DNA of 64,000 nt from an uncultured Jannaschia sp. (GCA_947494145.1 CANLTZ010000002.1:372001-436000), one strand, 5' to 3'; shown: positions 44,227-52,550, counted from the stretch's first letter. The notes: generated by a model from the letters alone, not told the origin. Made by a program: numbers and translations.

Positions 44227-45653
44227 GCGCCTGGTTCGATACCGATGAGATGCTGATCGGCGGAAGCTGGCGGCGGGCCATGGCCGTGCTGCCGCTGGAA
44301 AACCCGTCAACGGGGCAAAGCATGGGCGCCATTGCGCGGGGCACGGCGCAAGATATCGACAATGCTGTGGCCGCGGCCCATGGCGCGCTGGCGGGCGAAT
44401 GGGGCCAGATGCCCGCGGTGGAGCGGGGGCGGATGCTGACACGGCTGGGCCGTCTGGTGGAGGAACGGATCGAGGATCTCGCCTTTCTGGAAGCCAAGGA
44501 TGTGGGCAAACCGCTCAGCCAGGCGCGGGCCGACGCCGTCGCGCTGGCGCGGTACTGCGAATTCTATGGGGGCGCGGCTGACAAGGTCCACGGCCAGACC
44601 ATCCCCTATCTAGATGGCTACACCGTCTATACACTGCGACAACCCCATGGTGTGACGGGCCATATCGTGCCCTGGAACTACCCGATGCAGATCATCGGGC
44701 GCTCGGTCGGGGCGGCGCTGGCCATGGGCAATGCCTGTGTGCTGAAGCCAGCCGAAGAAGCCTGCCTGACCGCCCTGGCCTTCGCGCGCCTGGCCGTCGA
44801 GGCGGGCCTGCCCGATGGTGCACTCAACGTGGTGACGGGGCTTGGCCCCGAGGCGGGGGCCGCGCTGGCGGCCCATCCGGGCATCCACCATATCAGTTTC
44901 ACCGGCTCGGTCGCCACGGGTGCCAAGGTCCAGCAGGCGGCGGGCGCCAATGTGGTGCCGGTGACGTTGGAGCTGGGTGGCAAATCCCCGCAGCTTGTCT
45001 TCGACGATGCCGATCTGGACGCCGCTTTGCCGTTTCTCGTCAACGCGGGCGTGCAGAATGCGGGCCAGACCTGTTCTGCGGCCTCGCGCATCCTGGTGCA
45101 GCGTGGGCGCCATGACGAAGTGGTGGCGCGGATGGCGCAGCGCTACGCTGCGCTGCGGGTGGGCGACGCGCTGGACGATCTGGAGGTGGGGCCGCTGATT
45201 TCGGCCAGCCAGAAAGAGATCGTGGAAGGGTTCCTGGCCCGGGCCGACAGGTTGGACGTGGTCGCACAGGGTCAGATCATGGGCAGCGGCGGGCATTTCG
45301 TAGCGCCCACCCTGTTGACCGGGGCTGGCCCGGACCATGAATTGGCCCGGAAGGAGATTTTCGGCCCCGTCCAAGTGGTCATCCCCTTCGAGGATGAAGC
45401 CGATGCCATCCGCATCGCCAACGGCACGGATTACGGCCTGGTGGCGGGCGTCTGGACGCAGGATGGCGGACGCCAGATGCGCCTGGCCCGGGATTTGCGG
45501 GCCGGGCAGGTCTTCGTAAACAATTACGGCGCAGGCGGCGGGGTCGAGTTACCCTTTGGAGGTGTGGGCAAGTCGGGCCATGGCCGCGAAAAGGGGTTCG
45601 AGGCGCTTTACGGGTTCAGCCAGGTCAAGACGGTCGCGGCGCGGCATGGGTGA
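44223..45653 (+). CDS. NAD(P)-dependent aldehyde dehydrogenase
   Basis: 476 residues. Substrate/cofactor loop GHIVPWNYPMQIIGRSVG near residue 142, KPAEEACLTALAFARLA, FTGSVATGAKVQQAAG, catalytic Glu in VTLELGGKSPQLVF near 252, catalytic Cys in GVQNAGQTCSAASRILV near 285, and KEIFGPVQVVIPFEDE near 382. Full-length ALDH superfamily member, close to betaine-aldehyde or gamma-aminobutyraldehyde types by length, but the specific substrate is open. Overlaps the VOC gene by four bases. Confidence 0.93.
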   Translation: MSAWFDTDEMLIGGSWRRAMAVLPLENPSTGQSMGAIARGTAQDIDNAVAAAHGALAGEWGQMPAVERGRMLTRLGRLVEERIEDLAFLEAKDVGKPLSQARADAVALARYCEFYGGAADKVHGQTIPYLDGYTVYTLRQPHGVTGHIVPWNYPMQIIGRSVGAALAMGNACVLKPAEEACLTALAFARLAVEAGLPDGALNVVTGLGPEAGAALAAHPGIHHISFTGSVATGAKVQQAAGANVVPVTLELGGKSPQLVFDDADLDAALPFLVNAGVQNAGQTCSAASRILVQRGRHDEVVARMAQRYAALRVGDALDDLEVGPLISASQKEIVEGFLARADRLDVVAQGQIMGSGGHFVAPTLLTGAGPDHELARKEIFGPVQVVIPFEDEADAIRIANGTDYGLVAGVWTQDGGRQMRLARDLRAGQVFVNNYGAGGGVELPFGGVGKSGHGREKGFEALYGFSQVKTVAARHG

Positions 45654-45903
45654 GGTGCTTGGCAGGTGTGAAGCGTCAGAACGGGGCCCATGGGTCGGCT
45701 TCAAGTCTGCCGGGCGCCCGTCCATTACCCGGCGCCCACCAGCCCAGTGATATGGGTGCATGGCTGGCACGTGGTGCGGACTTGGGACCCGTCCAGTGCT
45801 TCCGACGGGCCATGGGAATACCGACCCGCGACCCATCCATGGGCAGCTCGCACGCCGACCAGATTGTCGCCCGATAATCGCTTGAGGTTCAGACCTGACG
45901 ATC

Positions 45904-46020
45904 TATGGCGGTTCTCGAAAAACCTGAAGCATCAGATTTTCGAGAAACGGTGCAACATCAATGCGATGGCGGGACGTTTTTCGGAAATGCTGATTCAGGT
46001 TTTCCGAAACCCGCTTTAAA
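45904..46020. repeat. dispersed double-hairpin repeat, copy 2
   Basis: Hairpin one: TTCTCGAAAA ... TTTTCGAGAA around CCTGAAGCATCAG. Hairpin two: TTTCGGAAA-tgctgattcaggt-TTTCCGAAA. Homologous to 30572-30690. It fills the right part of a 379-base gap after the aldehyde dehydrogenase gene. The left part (45654-45903) has no gene I can support and no clear terminator. Confidence 0.65.
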
Positions 46021-46032
46021 AAATGAGGCCAA

Positions 46033-46395
46033 CTACTCCCCGTAGAAGAACTCCTCCCGCACGATCTTGCCATCGGCCACCTGAAACAGGCCCACTTCGC
46101 GCATGTCCGACACCTCGCCCGTGGCCCGGTTCTTGGCGCGCACTTCGAAGATGACGGCGAAGCGGTCGCCGTGCGGCATCGGGTCTGAGGTCTTGCTGTC
46201 TAGCACTTCGAACGCGCTGTTCCAGTAATCGTGCTTCGCGCGGATCGCGTCGACCCCATGGGCTTCGCGGCCTTCTCCGAAATCAATGGCCTCCACGCTG
46301 ACGGCATCGGCTGCATAAAGACGATCTAGGTTTTCGGCCTCCCGCTCGTTTCGGCAGCCGTCGACCAACTCGTTCGCGATTTCCCTAACGTCCAT
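46033..46395 (-). CDS. SnoaL/NTF2-like protein
   Basis: 120 residues from ATG 46395, chosen because GGGAGGATCAAGA precedes it. The cone-shaped NTF2-like fold is suggested by the length and by ENLDRLYAADAVSVEAIDFG, GVDAIRAKHDYWNSAFEVLD, FAVIFEVRAKNRATGE and the ending VGLFQVADGKIVREEFFYG. Such proteins act as small isomerases, hydrolases or ligand binders. It points away from the neighbouring SDR gene. Confidence 0.8.
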   Translation of the reverse strand: MDVREIANELVDGCRNEREAENLDRLYAADAVSVEAIDFGEGREAHGVDAIRAKHDYWNSAFEVLDSKTSDPMPHGDRFAVIFEVRAKNRATGEVSDMREVGLFQVADGKIVREEFFYGE

Positions 46396-46515
46396 TCTTG
46401 ATCCTCCCATTCCGACTCATCATGCAGCCTAGCATATCTGTGCGAAGGGCCACGTTTTGTGTGGCTCTGGCCAAAGCATGAGCCAACAGGCATCAATGAT
46501 CGGCGGAGAGCAGCC

Positions 46516-47256
46516 ATGCGGTTACAAGACAAGACGGCCATCGTCACAGGCGGGGCTTCGGGCTTCGGCCAGGGCATCGCGCAGCGGTTCGCGGCCGAGG
46601 GCGCGCGCGTCTTGGTGGCCGATGTGAACGGATCGGGTGCCGCAGATGTAGCTGGGACGCTCGGCGGTCTGTCCGCGGCCATGGATGTGGCGCAGGACGG
46701 TGACTGGCAGGCCGTGACGGCCCAGGCCATGGCGGCCTGGGGGCGTATCGACATTCTGGTGAATAATGCTGGTGTCACGCATATGCCCCAACCCATGGAG
46801 GAGGTGAGCGAGGCCGAGTTTGACCGCGTCCTGTCTGTCAACGCCAAGTCGGTCTATCTATCGGCGCGCCATGTTGTGCCGGTGATGAAAGCGGCGGGGG
46901 CGGGGGCCATTTTGAACGTGGCCTCCACGGCGGGGGTCAGCCCGCGGCCCCGGCTCAACTGGTACAATGCCTCCAAAGGGTGGATGATCACGGCCACCAA
47001 AGCCATGGCGGTGGAACTGGCACCGTTGGGCATACGGGTCAACGCGCTCAACCCCGTAGCCGGTGAGACGCCGCTTCTGGCCAGTTTCATGGGCGAAGAC
47101 ACGCCCGAGACGCGGGCGAAGTTTTTGGCCACCATCCCCCTGGGCCGGTTTTCGACGCCGGAAGACATGGGCAATGCGGCGCTGTTTCTATGCTCCGACG
47201 AGGCGTCTATGATCACGGGCGTGGGGCTGGAAGTGGATGGCGGACGGTGCATTTGA
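46516..47256 (+). CDS. short-chain dehydrogenase/reductase
   Basis: 246 residues. NAD(P)-binding TGGASGFGQGIAQRFAAEGA at residue 11, LVADVNGSG with an Asp favouring NAD(H), ILVNNAGVTHMP near 81, Ser in LNVASTAGVSPRP, catalytic Tyr and Lys in WYNASKGWM near 148, and a C-terminal ITGVGLEVDGG. Classical SDR. Its ribosome site is GGAGAGCAGCC. It leads a second set of co-directional genes with the cupin, an unknown protein and a P1 peptidase. Confidence 0.92.
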   Translation: MRLQDKTAIVTGGASGFGQGIAQRFAAEGARVLVADVNGSGAADVAGTLGGLSAAMDVAQDGDWQAVTAQAMAAWGRIDILVNNAGVTHMPQPMEEVSEAEFDRVLSVNAKSVYLSARHVVPVMKAAGAGAILNVASTAGVSPRPRLNWYNASKGWMITATKAMAVELAPLGIRVNALNPVAGETPLLASFMGEDTPETRAKFLATIPLGRFSTPEDMGNAALFLCSDEASMITGVGLEVDGGRCI

Positions 47257-47283
47257 GCAGGCAAAGGCGGATGGACGCGCGTT

Positions 47284-47307
47284 GCAACTCCACTCAAGCG
47301 GAGTTGC
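47284..47307 (+). promoter_or_regulatory. hairpin between the SDR and cupin genes
   Basis: GCAACTCC-actcaagc-GGAGTTGC, a perfect 8-bp stem with an 8-base loop, 20 bases before the cupin ATG and just ahead of its GGAGGG site. With no T run it is more likely an mRNA structure affecting the cupin gene than a terminator. Confidence 0.4.
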
Positions 47308-47326
47308 GCCAGTGGAGGGCGAAGCG

Positions 47327-47674
47327 ATGAAGGTCGATCTGGGCGCGGCGTTGGACGGGGTTACACAGCATTGGTCGCCGCTGAAGGTGACGCGCTACAA
47401 TGGCAACGACGTCATGGTGGTGAAGGTTCAGGGCGAATTTCCCTTCCATCTGCACGAAGACAGTGACGATTTCTTCCTGATCCTGAAGGGCGAGGTGCTG
47501 ATGGATATCGAAGGCGCGCCCACCGAGACATTGCGGGCGGGCGATCTGTTCGTGGTGCCCCGTGGGGTCACCCACCGCCCCCGTGCGGCGGAGGAGGCGG
47601 AGATCCTGCTCATCGAGCCCGCCGGTTTGGTGGAGACCAACGACGCCGAGCGTCGGCAGATCGGCGCGCGATGA
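47327..47674 (+). CDS. cupin-domain protein
   Basis: 115 residues from ATG 47327, with GGAGGGCGAAGCG upstream. Cupin motif 1: FPFHLHEDSDDFFLILKGEV (His, His, Glu-type metal ligands); motif 2: GDLFVVPRGVTHRPRA (Pro, Gly and the last His). A small single-domain cupin, likely a metal-binding isomerase, dioxygenase or sensor. Its end overlaps the next gene by four bases. Confidence 0.88.
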   Translation: MKVDLGAALDGVTQHWSPLKVTRYNGNDVMVVKVQGEFPFHLHEDSDDFFLILKGEVLMDIEGAPTETLRAGDLFVVPRGVTHRPRAAEEAEILLIEPAGLVETNDAERRQIGAR

Positions 47675-47991
47675 AGCTTGCGGCCACCATCCGCGTGCTA
47701 GCAGGCGATTTCGCGTCGCAACATCTGGCCTTTGCCCATCTGCTCGATGTGGCGGAGCGCGACGGGCTGTCGCCCGATTTCGACCATGTGGAAGTCATCG
47801 CGGGCGAAAAGGATCGCCGCCTGCGTCATTACTTCGACGACGATGTGGCGCGCGCCTTGGTCGAGGCCGCCCAGGGCGACGCGCTGATCCTTATCCTGCC
47901 GGGGGCGCTTGTTACTGGGCGGTTTGGCGAAGACGCAAGGCTGCGCGATCTGGGCGCGCATGGGGGCCACGTGACCCGAGCGCTGACATGA
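47671..47991 (+). CDS. protein of unknown function between cupin and P1 peptidase
   Basis: 106 residues, overlapping both neighbours by ATGA-type junctions, so it is translated with them. Sequence: FASQHLAFAHLLDVAERDGL, FDHVEVIAGEKDRRLRHYFD, then ALVEAAQGDALILILPGALV and RDLGAHGGHVTRALT. No signal peptide or membrane segment. I recognise no family. Its strict coupling to the peptidase gene suggests a shared function. Confidence 0.7.
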   Translation: MKLAATIRVLAGDFASQHLAFAHLLDVAERDGLSPDFDHVEVIAGEKDRRLRHYFDDDVARALVEAAQGDALILILPGALVTGRFGEDARLRDLGAHGGHVTRALT

Positions 47992-48980
47992 AGCCAGGCG
48001 CGCGCAATCTGATCACCGACGTGGCGGGGCTGCGGGTGGGCAATGCCCAAGACAGCGTCGTCTGCACGGGGGCCACGGTTTTGGTGGGCGATGCGCCCTT
48101 CACCGCGGGCGTCCATGTCATGGGCGGCGCGCCGGGGACGCGGGAAACCGACCTGCTGGCGCCGGACAAGCTGGTCCAACAGGTCGATGCGCTGGTTTTG
48201 TCCGGCGGCTCTGCCTTTGGGCTGGACGCGGCATCGGGCGTGACGGACGGGCTGCGCGCCCAAGGGCGCGGCTTTGCCGTGGGGGATGTGCGCGTGCCCA
48301 TCGTGCCGGGCGCGATTCTGTTCGATCTGCTCAACGACGGGGACAAGGACTGGCAGGTGAACCCCTATGGCTGGTTGGGCCGGGCGGCCCTGGATGCGGC
48401 CGGCCCCGATTTTGAGATCGGCAGCGCGGGCGCGGGGTTCGGCGCGCGCACGATGGACCTGCGCGGCGGGCTCGGCAGCGCGTCCTGCGTGCTGGAAAAC
48501 GGCACCATTGTGGGCGCGCTGGTGGCCGTTAACGCCTTGGGAGCGGCGTGCGACAGCCAGGGGCGCTTCCATGCGGGCGCCTGGGAACTCGACGGCGAAT
48601 TCGGTGGTTTGGGCCCCGCCACGATGGACCCGGGGTGGGAGCCTGCGGGCGGTATGCCCCCGGGCGCGGCCACCACCATCGCCATCGTCGCCACCGACGC
48701 GGCGCTGGATCAGGCCCAGGCCACGCGACTGGCCGTGGCCGCCCATGACGGCATGGCTCGCGCCTTGGTGCCGTCGCATACGCCCATGGATGGTGACTTG
48801 GTCTTCGCCGCCGCCACAGGCGCGCGCGCCCTTCGCGACCCGACCTGGGACGCGCTGCGCCTGGGCCATGCGGCGGCCTCGTGCCTGGCGCGGGCCATTG
48901 CGCGTGGCGTCCATGCTGCGGCACCCGGTGGCCAGGTGCCCGCCTGGTCGGAGCGGTTTACCGGGCGCACGTCGCGGTAG
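47988..48980 (+). CDS. P1 family peptidase (DmpA / S58 type)
   Basis: 330 residues. NLITDVAGLRVGNAQDS, VLVGDAPFTAGVHVMGGAPG, and DALVLSGGSAFGLDAASGV are strongly conserved in the S58 family of self-cleaving N-terminal nucleophile hydrolases (DmpA aminopeptidase, BapA beta-peptidase, NylC). The likely cleavage and nucleophile site is Gly-Ser in LRGGLGSASCVLENG near residue 165. Family members split amides of D- or beta-amino acids and nylon oligomers. Together with the dipeptide-type transporter this suggests use of unusual amides, as inference. Confidence 0.88.
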   Translation: MKPGARNLITDVAGLRVGNAQDSVVCTGATVLVGDAPFTAGVHVMGGAPGTRETDLLAPDKLVQQVDALVLSGGSAFGLDAASGVTDGLRAQGRGFAVGDVRVPIVPGAILFDLLNDGDKDWQVNPYGWLGRAALDAAGPDFEIGSAGAGFGARTMDLRGGLGSASCVLENGTIVGALVAVNALGAACDSQGRFHAGAWELDGEFGGLGPATMDPGWEPAGGMPPGAATTIAIVATDAALDQAQATRLAVAAHDGMARALVPSHTPMDGDLVFAAATGARALRDPTWDALRLGHAAASCLARAIARGVHAAAPGGQVPAWSERFTGRTSR

Positions 48981-49222
48981 GGCGGTTCACTGATCTTTCT
49001 CGCGGTCAGGTCCACCCTTGGACCTTAGGCGATGGGGTTTGGGCCTTGCACGGGAAGGCGCGGAGCCCCCGGAACACGGTCCTGTTCGGTATGGATGGCC
49101 CCCGACCGTTATCCCAAAACACCATTCGATGTTACAAAGTACAGGACTGTTCTGACGCGTCTGTCAGGAGCGTGCGGCAGCCCCTCCGCAGCTCTGCATT
49201 TTCGCACCAATCTGGCTTAGTT

Positions 49223-49247
49223 CTCACGTCGACGTGCATTGAAGGTC
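49223..49247 (+). promoter_or_regulatory. degenerate palindrome upstream of exported protein copy 3
   Basis: CTCACGTC followed by GACGTGCATTGAAGGTC, 75-99 bases before the ATG at 49322. It corresponds to the CTCACGCGA / CGTTCATTGAACG element of the other two family members (813-839, 32591-32618), although the rest of the flank differs. The remainder of the 341-base gap (48981-49222) shows nothing I can name. Confidence 0.4.
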
Positions 49248-49321
49248 AGCTAGGGCGACGGCATCTTCAATCCAACAGACGGGCCAACTGGCTCGCTCAC
49301 AGAAACTCGAAAGGACACGTT

Positions 49322-49543
49322 ATGAAAACTCTGATCCTGACCGCTGCCGTCGCCGCCTTTGCCTTGCCTGTTGTTGCCCAAGCCGACACGCCCAACACCT
49401 CGCTCGACCTTGGCTTTGCGCAGACCCAGGTCGACACAGAACTGGCCCGCGGCGAATCCTTTGCCGGCAAGCGTGGCGGGCCGACCCCCCGGGCCGCCGC
49501 CATCCTGGAATCGATCCGCCGCCAGAATCTGGAGGATGAGTGA
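49322..49543 (+). CDS. small exported protein with IRRQNLEDE tail (copy 3, short form)
   Basis: 73 residues. Signal peptide MKTLILTAAVAAFALPVVAQ, then AD. The FNQDFD repeats are absent; the middle is NTSLDLGFAQTQVDTELARG. The tail PRAAAILESIRRQNLEDE matches the ends of the 117-residue copies at 350-703 and 32729-33082 (AAQIFADIRRQNAEDE). A second tiny exported protein gene follows 37 bases later. The ribosome site is AAAGGACACGTT. Function unknown; the shared tail at the very C-terminus is the notable point. Confidence 0.82.
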   Translation: MKTLILTAAVAAFALPVVAQADTPNTSLDLGFAQTQVDTELARGESFAGKRGGPTPRAAAILESIRRQNLEDE

Positions 49544-49580
49544 TCCGGCACTAGCCGCCCATTTGGATAAGGTGCATCCC

Positions 49581-49763
49581 ATGCCTCGCGCATTCCCCCT
49601 TCTGCTGCTGATCGCCTGCGCGGTGCCCGCGTTTGCCGCGCCGACCATTGCGGCGGCTGACCGGGGCGCGCGTATGGAGCACACCGTGACAAAAAGCGAC
49701 CGGGGCACGACCTCGCCCCGGTTGCAACGGATACTGGCCGAGTTGGAAGCAGACGGTTTCTGA
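49581..49763 (+). CDS. 60-residue exported protein following copy 3
   Basis: Signal peptide MPRAFPLLLLIACAVPAFAA, then a short charged chain ending PRLQRILAELEADGF, which looks like an amphipathic helix comparable in position to the IRRQN tail of its neighbour (ILAELEADGF against ILESIRRQNLEDE). The start has AAGGTGCATCCC upstream. A strong terminator follows. It may be a distant member of the same family; this rests on length, export signal and place only. Confidence 0.6.
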   Translation: MPRAFPLLLLIACAVPAFAAPTIAAADRGARMEHTVTKSDRGTTSPRLQRILAELEADGF

Positions 49764-49811
49764 CGAAAGCCACCCTGATCCGGCCGCTTCCCCCTTCCGG
49801 CCGGTACTGCG

Positions 49812-49848
49812 AAGGCGCGATCCGCTTCCCTCCGGATCGCGCCTTTTT
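49812..49848 (+). terminator. intrinsic terminator after the two small exported protein genes
   Basis: AAGGCGCGATCC-gcttccctcc-GGATCGCGCCTT followed by TTTCG: a 12-bp perfect stem with a T run (five T). It closes the 49322-49763 unit. Confidence 0.85.
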
Positions 49849-49986
49849 CGTGTCTAACCAATCGCGGCGGCTTTGCGGCAGCAAAGCGTTCAGAACATGG
49901 CGAAAGTCGTAGGTCGAATCGTTAACAGGCGTTAACCCTTTGGTTAGCGGTATTGCCCGCGCCTGACGACCAATCGGAGATCTGCT

Positions 49987-50307
49987 ATGATCCGTCTGCC
50001 TTTTCCCACCTCATTCGTGCTCGCCATCGGCCTTTCTGCCTTGCCCGTAACGGCCTTTGCCCAAGATGCCGCAATTGCCGACCCCGCCGATACCGCAGCG
50101 GTGGCGCAGCCCGCTGCCATTCCGCCGGGCACGCGCATGGGCTCCATGCGGATCGATGGGGTGGGGCGCGTTGCCGAAATGGGCATGTGCCGGGGCTGCG
50201 GCGAACGCGCGACGGCCCATCGTGGGACGTATCGGATGAATATGGGCTGCCCGGATGGCACGCTGATTACGCCCTATGGCACCTGCGCCATGATGGGCGA
50301 ACGCTAA
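49987..50307 (+). CDS. small exported protein with a CxxC motif
   Basis: 106 residues. Signal peptide ending VTAFAQ near residue 26, an Ala/Asp-rich spacer, then IPPGTRMGSMRIDGVGRVAE and MGMCRGCGERATAHRGTYRM with a CxxC, and two further Cys (MNMGCPDG, YGTCAMMG). Four Cys in the last 40 residues suggest two disulfides or a metal site. AT-rich sequence and CGGAGATCTGCT precede the ATG. Its TAA overlaps the convergent tadA stop. Family not recognised. Confidence 0.72.
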   Translation: MIRLPFPTSFVLAIGLSALPVTAFAQDAAIADPADTAAVAQPAAIPPGTRMGSMRIDGVGRVAEMGMCRGCGERATAHRGTYRMNMGCPDGTLITPYGTCAMMGER

Positions 50308-50747
50308 CGGCGGGCCGCGAAGAAATCTTTCAACAGCGCCGCGCAGGCTTCGCCTTCGATCCCGTCCAGCACCTGTGGCGTGTGATGGGTCTGCGCGTGG
50401 CTGAAGACGCGGGCACCATGCAGCACACCGCCAGATTTCGGGTCGCTCGCGCCGAAAAGCAAGCGGTCCAGCCGGGCATGGGCGATGGCCTGGGCGCACA
50501 TGGCGCAGGGCTCTAGCGTGACCCACAGACTGCACCCGGTCAGTCGCTCGGCCCCCAAAGCGGTGCAGGCGGCGCGGATGGCCAGCATTTCGGCATGGGC
50601 GGTGGGGTCGCGCAATTCGCGCATGCGGTTGCCGGTCTGGGCGATGACCTCGCTGCCACGCGACACCACCGCGCCCACGGGCACTTCCCCGCGGGCGGCG
50701 GCGGCGCGGGCTTCTTCCAAGGCGGTGGGCATGAACGACCGGAACAT
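50304..50747 (-). CDS. tadA: tRNA-specific adenosine deaminase
   Basis: Converts the wobble adenosine of tRNA-Arg(ACG) to inosine; essential. 147 residues from ATG 50747 (MFRSFMPTALEEARAAAARG). Zinc and catalytic motifs DPTAHAEMLAIRAA (His, Glu) and LEPCAMCAQAIAHAR (two Cys) are intact. Divergent from the pseudouridine synthase gene with 102 bases between start codons. Confidence 0.95.
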   Translation of the reverse strand: MFRSFMPTALEEARAAAARGEVPVGAVVSRGSEVIAQTGNRMRELRDPTAHAEMLAIRAACTALGAERLTGCSLWVTLEPCAMCAQAIAHARLDRLLFGASDPKSGGVLHGARVFSHAQTHHTPQVLDGIEGEACAALLKDFFAARR

Positions 50748-50849
50748 GGGCCCCGGTCTGCCCGTCGCGCAGGCGCGCCGCAAGGCGCCGTTGCGGCACG
50801 CAGCAGAATACCGTTTCCGCTTCCCGGCAAACCGATATAGGGCGGCCCC

Positions 50850-52550
50850 ATGACCGGAGATTCCAAGCAAGGCGACCGTATCGCCAAGGTGATTGCGCGC
50901 GCGGGCCTCGCCTCGCGCCGCGCGGCTGAGGTGATGGTGACCGAGGGGCGCGTGACGCTCAACGGCAAGCCCGTGACCGACGTGGCCACCAATGTGGCCC
51001 CGCGCGACCGCATTGCGGTGGATGGCAAAGCCCTGCCCGCCCCCGACGGCGCGCGGCTGTGGCTGTATCATAAGCCCGCCGGTCTGGTGACCAGCGCCAA
51101 GGACGAAAAGGGACGGCCCACTGTGTTCGACGCCTTGCCGTCTGAATTGGGCCGCGTTCTATCGGTGGGGCGGCTTGATCTGAACTCCGAAGGGTTGCTG
51201 CTGTTGACCAATGACGGCGCGCTCAAGCGTCAGTTGGAACTGCCATCCACCGGCTGGCTGCGGCGCTACCGCGTGCGGGTCAACGGCGCGGTGGACGACG
51301 CCCAACTGGCCGCCCTGCGCGACGGGATTGAGGTGGAGGGCGACCGCTTCGCCCCCATGCAGGTTGAGTTGGACCGCCAGAAGGGTGCCAATGCCTGGCT
51401 GACGGTGGGCTTGCGCGAAGGGCGCAACCGGGAAATCCGACGCGCCATGGCGGCGTTGGAGCTTTACGTGAATAGGCTGATCCGGGTGAGTTACGGACCG
51501 TTCCAACTGGGCAAGTTGGAGGCCGGCGAGGTGGAAGAAGTGCGTCCTCGTATCCTGCGCGAACAGCTTGGCGCGACCTTTGACGGTGACTTGGCGGAGG
51601 CGGCGAAGGGCACCGCTGCGCCCGCGCGTGCCGATGGCAAGCGTTCCCAAGATCGCGGTGCGCCTGCAAAGGGCGCGCGCCGGGGTGATGCGCCAAAGGG
51701 GCGCGGGCCCAAGGGACGGCCCGACAGGGGCGAGGGTGGAGCCGATGCGCGCCCCTGGAAAAGTAAGCCCGGTGGGCGGGGTAGCAGGGACGGCGCGCGG
51801 CCCGACCGTGAAAGTGCCGGGGCCAAGCCCGCCCGCAAAGGGGGGCCGCGGCACGAAGGGGGGCCCGGCGACGACCGCGCGGGGCGGTTTGGCAAACCGG
51901 CGCGGGGCGCGTCACCTGATCGCAAGCAGCGGCCGGGGCAGGGCGGTCATGACAAAGGCCCGCGCCGGGACGGTCCCGGTGGGGACCGGCCCCGGACCGG
52001 CAAGCCGCCTGCCCCTCGCGATGGCGCGGAGCGCCCGTCGCGTCCGCTGCAGGGTGGCGGGTATGACAAGGGCGCGCGTCGCGATGGTCCGGGCGAGGAT
52101 CGGCCCCGGACAGGGAAGCCACCTGCCCGTCGCGATGGGGCGGAGCGTAAGCCTCGCCCTGCCCAGGGGGCTGGCTATGACAAGGGCGCCCGCCGCGATG
52201 GCCCTGAGAGGGACCGACCTCGGACTGGGAAGCCGCCTGCTCGGCGTGATGGGCCGGAGCGCACGTCGCAGAACCGAAGCTACGACAAGGGCGCCCGCCG
52301 CGATGGGCCCGGCGGGGATCGGCCGCGGACCGGCAAACCGCCCATCAATCGAGGGAGCGCTGGCCGCAGGCCTGGCCCGGGTGAGGATGACGCCGCGCGG
52401 GAGACGAAGGCAGAGCGCACGGCCCGGCTGCGCGCCGACACCTCCGTCAGTCTGCGCAAAGGTGGACAGCGGGGGAAGGGCATTGCGAAGGCGAAGAAGA
52501 AGCCCTCCGGCAAGACCCTTCGGAAACCTAAGGATGGGGACGGGTCATAG
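50850..52550 (+). CDS. rRNA pseudouridine synthase (RluB/RsuA family) with repetitive basic tail
   Basis: 566 residues. Residues 9-60 form an S4 RNA-binding domain (RIAKVIARAGLASRRAAEVM). The catalytic domain follows with WLYHKPAGLVTSAKDEKGRP and VGRLDLNSEGLLLLTNDGAL, which holds the catalytic Asp (DLNSEG), and LREGRNREIRRAMAALEL. From about residue 245 the protein is a long disordered Arg/Gly/Lys/Pro tail. Within it four units of 35-38 residues start at residues 367, 405, 443 and 478, each with DKGxRRDGP and DRPRTGKPP. Tails occur in alphaproteobacterial homologues; the near-identical repeats here are longer than usual. Confidence 0.92.
   Translation: MTGDSKQGDRIAKVIARAGLASRRAAEVMVTEGRVTLNGKPVTDVATNVAPRDRIAVDGKALPAPDGARLWLYHKPAGLVTSAKDEKGRPTVFDALPSELGRVLSVGRLDLNSEGLLLLTNDGALKRQLELPSTGWLRRYRVRVNGAVDDAQLAALRDGIEVEGDRFAPMQVELDRQKGANAWLTVGLREGRNREIRRAMAALELYVNRLIRVSYGPFQLGKLEAGEVEEVRPRILREQLGATFDGDLAEAAKGTAAPARADGKRSQDRGAPAKGARRGDAPKGRGPKGRPDRGEGGADARPWKSKPGGRGSRDGARPDRESAGAKPARKGGPRHEGGPGDDRAGRFGKPARGASPDRKQRPGQGGHDKGPRRDGPGGDRPRTGKPPAPRDGAERPSRPLQGGGYDKGARRDGPGEDRPRTGKPPARRDGAERKPRPAQGAGYDKGARRDGPERDRPRTGKPPARRDGPERTSQNRSYDKGARRDGPGGDRPRTGKPPINRGSAGRRPGPGEDDAARETKAERTARLRADTSVSLRKGGQRGKGIAKAKKKPSGKTLRKPKDGDGS
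51948..52390 (+). repeat. tandem coding repeats in the pseudouridine synthase tail
   Basis: Four direct repeats with periods of 114, 114 and 105 bases, marked by TATGACAAGGGCGC or CATGACAAAGGC at 51948, 52062, 52176 and 52281. They encode DKGARRDGP-x3-DRPRTGKPP-x2-RDG units. Strong similarity at DNA level implies recent expansion by slippage or unequal exchange. Confidence 0.8.
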
